From Arcanobacterium_A hippocoleae (GTDB taxonomy: Bacteria; Actinomycetota; Actinomycetes; Actinomycetales; Actinomycetaceae), in the NCBI RefSeq assembly GCF_031456295.1, contig NZ_JAVDUJ010000001.1, positions 1,969,042 through 2,033,041 on the forward strand: 64,000 bases of DNA. The letters are read 5' to 3'. Within the stretch, counting starts at the first letter, position 1; each line of letters starts with the position of its first letter. The notes below the pieces were generated by a model. The model searched no databases, was not told the origin of the DNA, and saw only the letters and a program-made list of their open reading frames with translations. Shown here one piece after another: positions 35,410 to 43,663 of this stretch. The position numbers and the translations under genes were made by a program.

Positions 35410-36057
35410 GTGCCAGCAAAACAGATCGTATTTTGGCGCCACGGGCAGACGGCGCAAAATTTGGCTGGGCGGATCCAGGGGTCTACTGATAATCCGTTAA
35501 ATGATACTGGATTGGCACAAGCGCAGCACGTAGCCCCGCATTTGCAGAACCTGGGGATCACGAAGGTATATTGCTCGGATTTGATTCGTGCACGGCAAAC
35601 TGCACAAGCCTTTCTGGATCTGACCCAGCTGCAGCTGCAAATAGATCCACGTTTGCGGGAACGCTCTTATGGCTTATGGGAGGGATTGACTGCGGCTGAA
35701 ATCAGTGCTTCTTGGCCATCAGAGTATCAATATTGGCGCAATGGAAATACGCCTGTTTCCGTCGGGGTAGAAGAGCGTTTGACGGTAGCACGACGGGTGA
35801 CTAAGTGTGTGGAAGATGCGCTCGCGGCAAGCAGTGATGATGACGTGATCCTTTTTGTAGCTCATGGCGGGTCGATCGTGAATGGGATTATGGGTTTACT
35901 AGGGATGAATCCAGATCAATGGACGGGATTGCATGGTCTGGATAATTGCCATTGGGCTTTATTAGAAGCCAGGCCATTACAAAATCCGCGCTGGAGACTC
36001 TGCTCATATAACCGCACAGTTAGCGACACTGATTCTTTATCTCATTTTTGGCGCTGA
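35410..36057 (+). CDS. Histidine phosphatase family protein (phosphoglycerate mutase-like)
   Basis: A 215-residue member of the histidine phosphatase superfamily. The phosphoacceptor His is in FWRHGQTAQN, followed by RIQGSTDNPLNDTGLAQAQ, RERSYGLWEGL, and the second catalytic His in FVAHGGSIVNGIMG. Proteins at this position next to rsfS are usually phosphatases of unknown substrate rather than glycolytic mutases. The GTG start follows GAGGGGAG. Confidence 0.9.
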   Translation: MPAKQIVFWRHGQTAQNLAGRIQGSTDNPLNDTGLAQAQHVAPHLQNLGITKVYCSDLIRARQTAQAFLDLTQLQLQIDPRLRERSYGLWEGLTAAEISASWPSEYQYWRNGNTPVSVGVEERLTVARRVTKCVEDALAASSDDDVILFVAHGGSIVNGIMGLLGMNPDQWTGLHGLDNCHWALLEARPLQNPRWRLCSYNRTVSDTDSLSHFWR

Positions 36058-36148
36058 TTATTTTTATGCGTTTTCGCATTTTGCAATTCGTACCTTTGTG
36101 TATTTTCGCGTGAATATTGTGATTTAATTCTATTTATTGTTTCCTCTG

Positions 36149-36183
36149 AGTTATCATTTTGATTCGAGAGAAAGATGATAACT
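36149..36183. promoter_or_regulatory. Inverted repeat upstream of hemG
   Basis: AGTTATCAT and ATGATAACT form a perfect 9-bp inverted repeat with a 17-bp spacer in the 180-bp region before hemG. It could be an operator or a leader hairpin; I do not recognise the regulator. Confidence 0.35.
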
Positions 36184-36237
36184 TTGCGACACTTGATCTA
36201 TGGTGAAGTGTGTAAGAACTAACGAGGAGACTACACT

Positions 36238-36765
36238 GTGAAAATCGTAGCGTTATACTCAAGCAGATTTGGGCATACCTTACGCATTGTTAATGAGATG
36301 GCATACGTCTGGCGCGAGCAAGGAATATCGGTGGAGATTCGCCCAGTGTGTGCAGCACGGAAATTCCCTGCTGATGCTGATGGTGTTGTACTCGCCGGTT
36401 CGGTACGTTATGGATTTTATTCCCCGAAAATGCGTAAATTTGCGAAGCGGTTTGCAGCTGAACTGAATCAATTACCGTCGGCATTTGTGGGCGTGAGTTT
36501 ATCTTCGGAAAAGCGTGAAAAATCTACGGTAGATACGAATGTGTATGCACAGAAATTTTTCCGTAACCTGCGCTGGAAGCCTGCGATGGCAAAGCTTTTC
36601 ACTGGGGAAGTGAACTTCGATCTTTACCGTGGTGTGGATAAAGTGATGCTGAATAAGATCCTTGAAATTTCTGGGAAACCGCACGGTGAGGGAGTAAAAG
36701 TAGACTACACAGATTGGGATGCGGTACGTGAGTTCGCGGTAGATTTTGCGAAATTGATTGCCTGA
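36238..36765 (+). CDS. hemG: Menaquinone-dependent protoporphyrinogen IX oxidase (HemG type)
   Basis: A flavodoxin-fold, membrane-associated enzyme that oxidises protoporphyrinogen IX in haem synthesis and passes electrons to quinone. The 175 residues follow E. coli HemG: a flavin loop SSRFGHTLRI, GSVRYGFYSPKMRKFAKRF, the HemG-specific VGVSLSSEKREKSTVDTN with YAQKFFRNLRWKP, YRGVDKVMLNKILEISGK, and VDYTDWDAVREFA. It starts at GTG after ACGAGGAG. HemG is best known from gammaproteobacteria. Its quinone dependence fits a host that runs a cytochrome bd chain. Confidence 0.88.
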   Translation: MKIVALYSSRFGHTLRIVNEMAYVWREQGISVEIRPVCAARKFPADADGVVLAGSVRYGFYSPKMRKFAKRFAAELNQLPSAFVGVSLSSEKREKSTVDTNVYAQKFFRNLRWKPAMAKLFTGEVNFDLYRGVDKVMLNKILEISGKPHGEGVKVDYTDWDAVREFAVDFAKLIA

Positions 36766-36788
36766 TCCGAAGTTAACAGCGCTAAAAA

Positions 36789-36823
36789 CGGCACATCAAA
36801 TTATTTTTTGATTTGATGTGCCG
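36789..36823. terminator. Hairpin terminator after hemG
   Basis: A perfect 13-bp stem (CGGCACATCAAAT and complement) around a T-rich 9-nt loop, 23 bp after hemG. The downstream plus-strand sequence is AAAAATTGTTTACTT, so the U-run is weak on this side; the upstream side reads as TTTTTAGC on the minus strand. Confidence 0.65.
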
Positions 36824-36920
36824 AAAAATTGTTTACTTAATTTTCACCAAACCGATAGTCTTTTGAGATATTTTATTCTCGCAGGGGTAATGCCTCATTG
36901 TACTTATCGGAAGGAATATG

Positions 36921-39890
36921 ATGCGGAAACGAGTTACAGCAACAGCTGCAGTTACATCTTTAGCATTCATTTCAATATCTCCACTCGTTTTTGCGAGTCA
37001 AACTGGGGATCACGTCGTAATCAACGAAGTCTATACGTATGGTGGAAATAAGGGGAATCAATACGTTGACTATGTAGAGCTTTATAATCCGACTACACAG
37101 CCAATTTCTTTGCAAGGTTGGTCATTACAGTATTTTTCGCAAAAAGGCACTAAAGCCGCAAATCGGATTGCTTTGAGCGGGGAAATCGCGCCAAATAGCT
37201 ACTATCTAATTACTGGTAAAAGTGATAAACCCGGCTATCAAGAGCTGACTGCGGGAGCGAATGGAAAGCTTAATCTGGCTGCGAAAGACGGAACCGTTGT
37301 ACTATTCAAAGTAGCCGATACGCAAACTCTTGAAAATCCGGCGAATACAGTGAACTTGGCGAACGTGGTTGATGCCTTCAGCTGGGGAAAGGCCGGAATT
37401 GTTGAAGGTAACGCTGAAACGGGCGAAAAAGCTAGCACCACAAAATCCTTTGAACGTACAACTGCTGGCGCAGATAGTGATAATAATGCGCAGGATTTCA
37501 CTGTTCGCACGCCTTCGCCAATGCATGGTAAGGCAAGCGCAGTGGCGGCAAATTCCGCTGGTACAACGCAACCGGATAATGCAAATGGAAATTCTGGAAC
37601 TGGGAGCAGCGAAACCGCTGGCTCAGCTGGAAGTGCCAGTGGAACGGCAGAGCAGATTCATGAAGTTGCAATCAATGAAATTCAGGGTACTTCAGATACT
37701 TCACCGCTGGTTGGGAAGCAAGTGAAGACACGTGGAATTGTGACGGCAGCTTATCCAAGCGGCGGTTTTAATGGCGTGTATATTCAGACTGCGGGTGCGC
37801 CGGTTGCGGTTCCTGAAGCTTCTGAAGGGATCTTTGTCTATGGCTCACAGATGGCACAGGCGGTAAAGATCGGTGATTTGGTGGAAGTTACTGGTACGGT
37901 GGCGGAATATGCGCCAGATGCTAAAAAGCAGCCAGAGCAAACTATTACGCAAATTACTAGGCCAGTATGGAAAGTACTGGATAAAGGCTCGCTTACAGTG
38001 AAGCCATTACACTTAACACAAGTGCCAGCTGGTGATGCAGAGCGTGAAAAGCTTGAGGGGATGCTTGTGCAAATTACTGGTGATTACACCGTCACTAATA
38101 ATTATGCGACGAACCGGTATGGCTCAATTGGGCTTGCAGCTGGCTTAAAGCCGCTTCCGCAGCCTTCAGATATTGCTAATCCAACAACGGATTTGGCACG
38201 TGTAGAGCAGATCGCGAAAGAGAATGCTGCAAAGTTGATTACGCTTGATGATGGTCTTTCACGCGATTTTACGAATAAGAAATACAATAATATTCCGGTA
38301 TCTTATCTCGATGTGAATAATCCGCTGCGAGTCGGTGCGCAAGTGGTGTTTCAGAAACCAATGATCGTGGAGCATCGCTTCCAGTGGAATCTGCAACCGA
38401 CCGAGCCGGTAGTGGCTGCGGCGAATGCTGACGGTAACGGTGGGTATAACCATTCCTTTGAACATATTGAATTGCGTAATAATCAGCGTCCGGCAGCGCC
38501 TGGGAAGCTCGCTGGCGAAATTAGTCTGGCAAGTTTTAATGTGCTGAATTATTTCACAGATCTTGGCGTAAATCAGGCAAAATGTAAAGCGTATAACGAC
38601 AAAGACGGGCAGCCGGTGACGGCGAAGGATTGCCAGGTGCGCGGCGCGTATAGTGAGGAAGCTTTTGGACGGCAGCAGGCGAAAATCGTGGCGGCGATCA
38701 ATGCGCTAGATGCTTCGGTGCTTGGTTTGGAAGAAATTGAAAATGCGGCGCAATTTGGGCATGAGCGAGATGCGTCGTTGAAGCTGCTGGTGCAGGCTTT
38801 GAATCAGGCTGCTGGCAGTGAGAAATGGGCGGTGGTGCCTTCTCCAGCGCCGGAGCAGATCCCTGGTAATGAAGACGTGATTCGTCTTGCGTTTATTTAT
38901 CAGCCAGCTTTGGTGACTCCGGTAGGTAGTTCACAGATTCTCATTGATCCGATTTTTGCGAAAGTGGCACGTCAGCCATTGGCGCAAAAGTTTCAGGTGA
39001 ATGATGCTGCAGTGAGTGAAAACGAATTTGTAGTGGTGGTGAACCACTTTAAGTCGAAAGGGTCGCTCTCAAAGAAGATCGCTGATGATACTGATGTGTA
39101 TCAAGGGAATAATAATAAACTGCGCACAGCGCAAGCTCAGGTCTTGGTAGATTGGGTTGGGAAAAACTTTGCTCAGGATGCCGTATTTATTATTGGTGAT
39201 TTGAATTCTTATTCGAAAGAAGATCCAGTATTGGCGATTGAAAAGGCAGGTTTCACGAATCTGGCAGAAAAGTATGGGCCGCTTGCGCCGTCATATCAAT
39301 TTAGTGGCTTGGTCGGTTCGCTTGATCATGCACTGGCAAATGCGAAAGCAGCGGAATTGGCTAGTGGGGCGCAAGTGTGGAGTGTGAATGCGATGGAGCC
39401 GCTGGCATTTGAGTATTCGCGTTATAACTACAATGTGGCGTATGAAAAGCTGTTTGATTTGACGCCGTATCGTTCTTCTGATCATGATCCGATCAAGGTT
39501 GGGCTGCGGTTTAAGAAGTCTGAAAGCGCTGCACAACCTGAGCCGGGTGGGGCTGCTGGGGGAGCGGCTGCTGATACTGCAGATGGCACATCTAGCGACT
39601 CTACGAGTGGTTCTGCTGGTGGAACTGGCATGGGTACTGGCAGTTCTCTCGTTGGCAAGGTAAACGCCGGGAAGGAATTGCGTGAACAGATTCTGCCGCA
39701 GATTGGGAATCCGGCTGTACCGTCTGTAGTGAATTCTGAGTTGAATCGGAAATTGGCTTTGCAAGATTCTGCGGATAAGGATGCGCGAACAGTTGTACTT
39801 GCCGCTACCGGCAGCGGGGCGGTAGAGCTAACGTTAGTTGCTTTGCTGGTGCTGGCAATTGGCGTGATGCTGCGGCGACGCAATGCGTAA
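36921..39890 (+). CDS. Cell-wall-anchored ExeM/NucH-family extracellular endonuclease
   Basis: A large secreted nuclease of 989 residues. The order is: signal peptide (RKR then ATAAVTSLAFISISPLVFAS), lamin-tail domain (about 30-190, VVINEVYTYGGNKGNQYVDY), Ser/Gly/Thr linker, OB-fold (about 245-370, VKTRGIVTAAYPSGGFNGV), and an endonuclease/exonuclease/phosphatase domain (about 530-870) with LASFNVLNYF, GLEEIEN, IIGDLNSY and SSDHDPI supplying the metal and catalytic residues. A Gly/Ser linker leads to the sorting signal LAATG, a hydrophobic span and the tail RRRNA, as recognised by class E sortases. It probably degrades extracellular DNA for nutrition or escape from neutrophil traps. I prefer the second of two adjacent ATG codons for spacing from AAGGA. 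Confidence 0.92.
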   Translation: MRKRVTATAAVTSLAFISISPLVFASQTGDHVVINEVYTYGGNKGNQYVDYVELYNPTTQPISLQGWSLQYFSQKGTKAANRIALSGEIAPNSYYLITGKSDKPGYQELTAGANGKLNLAAKDGTVVLFKVADTQTLENPANTVNLANVVDAFSWGKAGIVEGNAETGEKASTTKSFERTTAGADSDNNAQDFTVRTPSPMHGKASAVAANSAGTTQPDNANGNSGTGSSETAGSAGSASGTAEQIHEVAINEIQGTSDTSPLVGKQVKTRGIVTAAYPSGGFNGVYIQTAGAPVAVPEASEGIFVYGSQMAQAVKIGDLVEVTGTVAEYAPDAKKQPEQTITQITRPVWKVLDKGSLTVKPLHLTQVPAGDAEREKLEGMLVQITGDYTVTNNYATNRYGSIGLAAGLKPLPQPSDIANPTTDLARVEQIAKENAAKLITLDDGLSRDFTNKKYNNIPVSYLDVNNPLRVGAQVVFQKPMIVEHRFQWNLQPTEPVVAAANADGNGGYNHSFEHIELRNNQRPAAPGKLAGEISLASFNVLNYFTDLGVNQAKCKAYNDKDGQPVTAKDCQVRGAYSEEAFGRQQAKIVAAINALDASVLGLEEIENAAQFGHERDASLKLLVQALNQAAGSEKWAVVPSPAPEQIPGNEDVIRLAFIYQPALVTPVGSSQILIDPIFAKVARQPLAQKFQVNDAAVSENEFVVVVNHFKSKGSLSKKIADDTDVYQGNNNKLRTAQAQVLVDWVGKNFAQDAVFIIGDLNSYSKEDPVLAIEKAGFTNLAEKYGPLAPSYQFSGLVGSLDHALANAKAAELASGAQVWSVNAMEPLAFEYSRYNYNVAYEKLFDLTPYRSSDHDPIKVGLRFKKSESAAQPEPGGAAGGAAADTADGTSSDSTSGSAGGTGMGTGSSLVGKVNAGKELREQILPQIGNPAVPSVVNSELNRKLALQDSADKDARTVVLAATGSGAVELTLVALLVLAIGVMLRRRNA

Positions 39891-39987
39891 AACGGCTGCA
39901 GATCGCTAGGCTGTGCGGCGTTGGTGGTCTGGTAGTTAGTTGTACTGTATGGGTGCTGTTTTAATTTTGGAATCAGTGCTGAGAATA

Positions 39988-40032
39988 AGTGTGGGTGCTA
40001 TACGGAAGTTTATTTCGTGTAGCACCCACACT
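39988..40032. terminator. Bidirectional terminator between convergent genes
   Basis: A stem of 20 bp including two G-U pairs (AGTGTGGGTGCTATACGGAA against TTTCGTGTAGCACCCACACT, 5-nt loop) between the nuclease gene and the convergent PaiB-like gene, followed by GTTTCAT on the plus side. Confidence 0.8.
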
Positions 40033-40058
40033 GTTTCATAAAATACGAAAAATATTTG

Positions 40059-40793
40059 TTATTTGTGATTTTTACTGTCGTTTTTCGCTGGGATTATCGG
40101 CAGTGTTTTCTTATCTCGTGCTAGTGCTACGCGTGCTTCGCGTTCCCTGGCCCAAGGGGCGGCAATGTCTTGCATTAATTGTGGAATGCTGTTGGATTTC
40201 TCGATGTGGTGAAGTTTTTCAGCGAGTAGAGAGATTTCGGTCGAGGCGAGTTGTTGATGCAGTTTTGCTTTCCCAATCACTTGTTCTACCTGCATTTTGA
40301 TCCCGATGAGCGCTGGTAGTGCATGATTTAAGCGTTCGTAGTTTGAGTGAGTTGCGGGGCGCCATTCTGGTTCGAAATGTTTTACGAATCGATCAAGGTG
40401 GGCAAGCTTCCAGTCGGTATCGTGAATGGCTGTAAAGTGGCCTCTGATATGTACGGTGAGATAGTTCCATGTGGGGGCTTGCGGAAGCCGTGCAAATTTT
40501 TGTTCTCGCGGGAGGAGGTGCCCTGGAACGTGCTGGTCTGCGATATTTACGACGAGTAGTGCGGGGCCTTCGTTTGTTCCGCGCCATTGCGGATTTACCT
40601 GTGAGAGGTGTGTTTCGATATGGTATGTGGCTGGTGCTTCGCTGGTAGCGGCTGTGTCTTGGACGATGATGAAGGGGATGTGAGTAGCTTGGAGTTCTCC
40701 GTCAAAAAGTGAAATTAATTCGCCATTGCCAATTTTGCGTGCGTAGGCGAGTGCATCATTTTCGGAGAGACGGTGTTGGTTTGCTACGTACAT
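40059..40793 (-). CDS. PaiB-family FMN-binding protein
   Basis: A 244-residue member of the PaiB (FMN_bind_2) family, split-barrel proteins named after a Bacillus transcription regulator but probably flavin or haem binding. Landmarks are the start MYVANQHRLSENDALAYARK, ATHIPFI, a segment before HVPGHLLPREQKFARLPQAP with NYLTVHIRGHFTAI, and GIKMQVEQVIGKAKLHQ near the C-terminus. The start has only a weak ribosome binding site. It is convergent with the nuclease gene and lies beyond the tRNA-Val transcript. Direct DNA binding is not evident from the sequence. Confidence 0.85.
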   Translation of the reverse strand: MYVANQHRLSENDALAYARKIGNGELISLFDGELQATHIPFIIVQDTAATSEAPATYHIETHLSQVNPQWRGTNEGPALLVVNIADQHVPGHLLPREQKFARLPQAPTWNYLTVHIRGHFTAIHDTDWKLAHLDRFVKHFEPEWRPATHSNYERLNHALPALIGIKMQVEQVIGKAKLHQQLASTEISLLAEKLHHIEKSNSIPQLMQDIAAPWAREREARVALARDKKTLPIIPAKNDSKNHK

Positions 40794-40870
40794 ATTTTTC
40801 TGTTGAATTTGTTGATCGAAGTGCTTGGTATTGGATGGCGTATTCGATTTTACGAATATTTTTCAAAATA

Positions 40871-40906
40871 CGAAAGGGTGGAAGTTGAATAACTTCCACC
40901 CTTTCG
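40871..40906 (-). terminator. Terminator of tRNA-Val
   Basis: A perfect 16-bp stem (CGAAAGGGTGGAAGTT and complement, loop GAAT) directly downstream of tRNA-Val on the minus strand, followed by TATTTTGAAAAATATT. Confidence 0.85.
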
Positions 40907-40912
40907 GATCCG

Positions 40913-40987
40913 TGGACCCTACCGGACTCGAACCGATGACAACCTGGGTGTAAACCAGGTGCTCTACCAACTGAGCTAAGAGTCCGT
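40913..40987 (-). tRNA. tRNA-Val (anticodon UAC)
   Basis: Read on the minus strand this folds as a full cloverleaf: acceptor GGACTCT/AGGGTCC with one G-U pair, D-stem GCTC/GAGC, anticodon stem CCTGG/CCAGG with loop TTTACAC (anticodon TAC), and T-loop TTCGAGT. The 3' CCA is not encoded. Confidence 0.96.
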
Positions 40988-41118
40988 AAATGAGTTTACG
41001 GGTAATTTCAATATTTGTAAAATTGTTTTCACTTTATTTAATATGATGTGTGTCACTTATAAAGTTTGCATGTGAATTGGGAAAAATGCGCTGATCTAGG
41101 TAATATGAAAAAGTCTTT

Positions 41119-41194
41119 GGGGCATTGGCGCAGTTGGTAGCGCGCTTCCATGGCATGGAAGAGGTCACGGGTTCGAATCCCGTATGCTCCACCA
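41119..41194 (+). tRNA. tRNA-Ala (anticodon GGC), integration site
   Basis: A complete cloverleaf: acceptor GGGGCAT/ATGCTCC, D-stem GCGC/GCGC, anticodon stem CTTCC/GGAAG with loop ATGGCAT (anticodon GGC), T-arm ACGGG-TTCGAAT-CCCGT and encoded CCA. Its last bases GCTCCACCA recur at 42594-42602, and mobile-element remnants begin directly after it, so its 3' end looks like an attachment site. Confidence 0.96.
41186..41194 (+). repeat. GCTCCACCA, tRNA 3'-end direct repeat (left copy)
   Basis: The last nine bases of tRNA-Ala. The identical sequence at 42594-42602 is followed by a diverged copy of the same downstream DNA, as expected of an old att duplication. Confidence 0.5.
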
Positions 41195-41766
41195 CTAGGA
41201 CGCTCATTTTGATACAAAAGCGTGAGTGCGAACAGAACCCCTCGGTTCCGAGTTTTACTAGGTAAAACATGGAATTCGAGGGGTTTGTTGTGCTTCTGGC
41301 ATGGTTCGGATCGGGCGTGGAAGCGGGTGTCTGAGCAGGTTTTGGGTGCTTCGGTCGGGTCGCGAATAGTGCTCTAAGGGGGTAGTGCCAAAAAGTGTGG
41401 CTTGCGCCGAAAAGTATGAGTGCCGCCGAAAAGTATCCCGAATCGCACGCTGGATCGCACAAGCAGCTGCTTTGGATACAATATCCGTGGTGTCGATGTT
41501 GGCGGATTAAGGCATGTTTCCGCTTGTCAGCACTCGAAAGCAGACCTTTAGAGCCGGGTGTAGCGCGCGCCTCCTGCCAGTAAGCTGTTTGAGCTCTTCT
41601 GTAAACGAGACGCCACCTTGGCGGCTTTGAACCTCTTTAACGCACCACCGTAGAGAGTCGCGTAAATGTTCCCGAGTCGCTAAAAGGTAATGCTTATCGG
41701 GGATCTGACTGGATATTTGGCTGTTTTAGAGCGTGTATGTAACTGAGCAATTATCAGTCCAAGTAG
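41195..41766. repeat. Attachment-type module A: box, hairpin and 19-bp repeats
   Basis: No intact gene. In order: TTTTGATACAA (41207-41217), GTGAGTGCGAACAGAAC, a compound hairpin (41236-41285; outer stem AACCCCTCG/CGAGGGGTT, inner stem GTTTTAC/GTAAAAC), then three tandem units CGCCGAAAAGTAT (first copy TGCCAAAAAGTGT) starting at 41386, 41405 and 41424, exactly 19 bp apart. Another TTTGGATACAA stands at 41471-41481. The rest, up to the recombinase remnant, shows nothing I recognise. Confidence 0.7.
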
Positions 41767-42459
41767 ATGGTGGTGCACGAATTGAAGCAGCAGATTTCAG
41801 CGCAAGAGCGTCGCATGGATTACTCGATAACGAATTTTTACCTCGACAATCTTGCAGTGGCAGGAGTTATCAGTTGTGATGAGCTTAGGGCGGCTCAAGA
41901 TTTTATTTCTGCCGAGCTTAAGGTCTTCAGCGCAGTCCGGAAAATACTTGGCTTTGGCAAACCACGTTCTTTTGGTAGGCAGCTTTCCGGGCGAATTGAA
42001 TGCGAAGATTGCGGCGCTAAGTACGGTCACAAGACCTGGCATTCTGGTACACCCCACCGGGCGGACGTGTGGGAGTGCGCAACAAACCACAAGAAACGTG
42101 GCAGCTGCGTTACTCCGCATATTTATCAGGAGATACTGCAGCGCAAGCTGGTCGAAAGTCAGCAAATTCTCGCAGAGCGGCATCAGGATTTACGCAAAGG
42201 AGTAGTGGGGGTTCTGCGTAAAATTGGGTGTGTGGCTACGTCTCAGTTTTTGCATGCCCGTATGCGTAGTTTTGAGCGTAGCGGTGATGCGGTGTTGTTC
42301 CTTCCTGATTTTCTTGAAATTCTCGAAGGCGGGATGGTGCTTACTAGCAACCAGCTGGGTCTAGTTTTCATCACTGGGGAGGCCGTAACACTCGACCTCC
42401 CGCAGCGATGGACTCCAGTGCTATATGCAGATGATTTAGCAGTTAAAGGGCGTTGCTGA
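41767..42459 (+). pseudogene. C-terminal remnant of a large serine recombinase (1)
   Basis: This 230-codon frame carries the recombinase zinc beta-ribbon: LSGRIECEDCGAKYGHKTWH, then DVWECATNHKKRGSCVTPHI, four Cys in the expected spacing. It continues with a degenerate coiled-coil/C-terminal region. The N-terminal resolvase catalytic domain with its serine nucleophile, and most of the recombinase domain, are missing, and the first 70 residues do not look like the family. It is best read as a decayed integrase of an earlier element at tRNA-Ala. A free-standing DNA-binding role of the ribbon is possible but unsupported. Confidence 0.6.
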
Positions 42460-42591
42460 CCGGAGACACACGCACTCCTCGTCATTATTTTGGAAAAAGT
42501 TCGACAGGACAATAAGGGTGAGCAGAGACCTAACGCGGAGCGCTCACAGGCAAGACGGGCAAGGTGAAGCAGAAACCGGTTCACTTCTCGT

Positions 42592-42840
42592 AGGCTCCAC
42601 CATTGCCACTCAACTTTGGATACAAAAGTGTGAGTGCGAACAGAACTCTTCGGGTTCCGCTTTTTACTTGGTAGAACGTGGAAAACGAGGGGTTTTCTGC
42701 GTTCGGGTTGGGTGCGCATCAGGGCTAGAGGAGTCTGGGCGAGGCCCTTTTGGGGAGCCCAGACGTCGGTCTGGTTGTCCGAGCGCCCGAGGGTGTCAAA
42801 AAGTGCAGGCCACCGTCAAAAAGTATGGATGGGGGACCGC
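42592..42840. repeat. Attachment-type module B: tRNA end, box, hairpin and 20-bp repeats
   Basis: Begins GGCTCCACCA (matching the tRNA-Ala 3' end), then TTTGGATACAA (42615-42625), GTGAGTGCGAACAGAAC, a hairpin with outer stem AACTCTTCG/CGAGGGGTT (42644-42694; three positions kept paired as G-U), GGGGTTTTCTGCGTTCGGG, and TGTCAAAAAGTG / CGTCAAAAAGTATG units 20 bp apart at 42794 and 42814. It is homologous along about 110 bp to module A. Confidence 0.7.
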
Positions 42841-42859
42841 GTCCAAAGCGAACTACGCC

Positions 42860-43536
42860 AACGATCAGGCCGCTACGTCTCACGCACTCCCCCCCCCTCA
42901 CCAAAATGATCTACTGCGCCGATTGCGGGGGATCTTCGGATGCAAGACCTGGCACTCGAACACCAAGTACGAACGACGCATCTGGCGCTGCAACAACAAA
43001 TACGGACACGGCAAGACCCCATGCGCCACACCACACGTCACCGATACCGACTAGAGCAAGCCTTCGTCGAAGCTCTCGCTGAGCGCGTCAAGTCAAACAC
43101 CGGTGCCCGCAACGCGCTCGAAATCCTTGAAGCAACAGTTTTTGACACGAGTGAGCTGGAAGCCCAACGTGACCGTGCTGCTCAGCAGGTTGAGGAAATC
43201 ACAGTCTTAATCGACCAGCTGGTTCTCACCGCAGTACAGACCGCGATCGACCCAGACGAGTACGACCAGAAGTACGCCGAGCTTGAAGCCCGCTACAATC
43301 AGGCCTGCACTAAGCGCGCTGACCTTAAATCACAGATCACCGACCGGCACGCACGCCTCGAACAAGCACGCACCATCTGCGACTTCCTGGACTCCAACCC
43401 GCCGCTCGAGTACCGCGACGACGCCTGGTCGCTACTCGTTGACCATGCCATGGTCGACACTGAAGGCGCCGTCAGCGTCAGGTTTAAGGATGAGGCCACA
43501 GGTGCGTATGGGCCGGAGGTTGGCGGTCAGTTTTGA
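42860..43536 (+). pseudogene. Frameshifted C-terminal remnant of a large serine recombinase (2)
   Basis: Three reading frames together give a continuous recombinase C-terminus: KMIYCADCGG, then IFGCKTWHSNTKYERRIWRC with NNKYGHGKTPCATPHVTDTD, then LEQAFVEALAERVKSNTGAR and a coiled coil down to AWSLLVDHAMVDTEGAVSV. One frameshift lies at a run of G after TGC (about 42927-42931) and another near 43050; a run of nine C (42889-42897) lies before the ribbon. The catalytic N-terminus is absent. It is clearly more recent than remnant 1, since the last 165 codons are unbroken. Confidence 0.8.
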
Positions 43537-43577
43537 TAGACTTCCAAAGTCAGGACCGTGTTAAGACATCAGATATT

Positions 43578-43629
43578 GAGGAGTTTGTCGTTCCGATGAG
43601 CATGTGATTTCCACTCAGCCTTGGCTGAG
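43578..43629 (+). promoter_or_regulatory. Possible attenuator-type leader of the ABC-F gene
   Basis: GAGGAG is followed at 43596 by a three-codon frame (Met-Ser-Met-stop) and then the hairpin CTCAGCC-TT-GGCTGAG (43614-43629), 35 bp before the ABC-F start. Short leader ORFs with hairpins control several antibiotic-resistance ABC-F genes. Here the layout is suggestive only. Confidence 0.25.
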
Positions 43630-43663
43630 ACGTATCAGAAGTTTCTACGTCCCGGAGATCAGT

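Noticed and set aside
36818..37051. A 77-codon frame overlapping the start of the secreted nuclease
   Set aside because: It runs through the hemG terminator region and the nuclease signal peptide in another frame, without a start signal.
42518..43054. A 178-codon frame from module B into the recombinase remnant as an intact gene
   Set aside because: Only its last third is recombinase-like; the first part is translated att-module DNA. The recombinase sequence changes frame twice, so this is a pseudogene.
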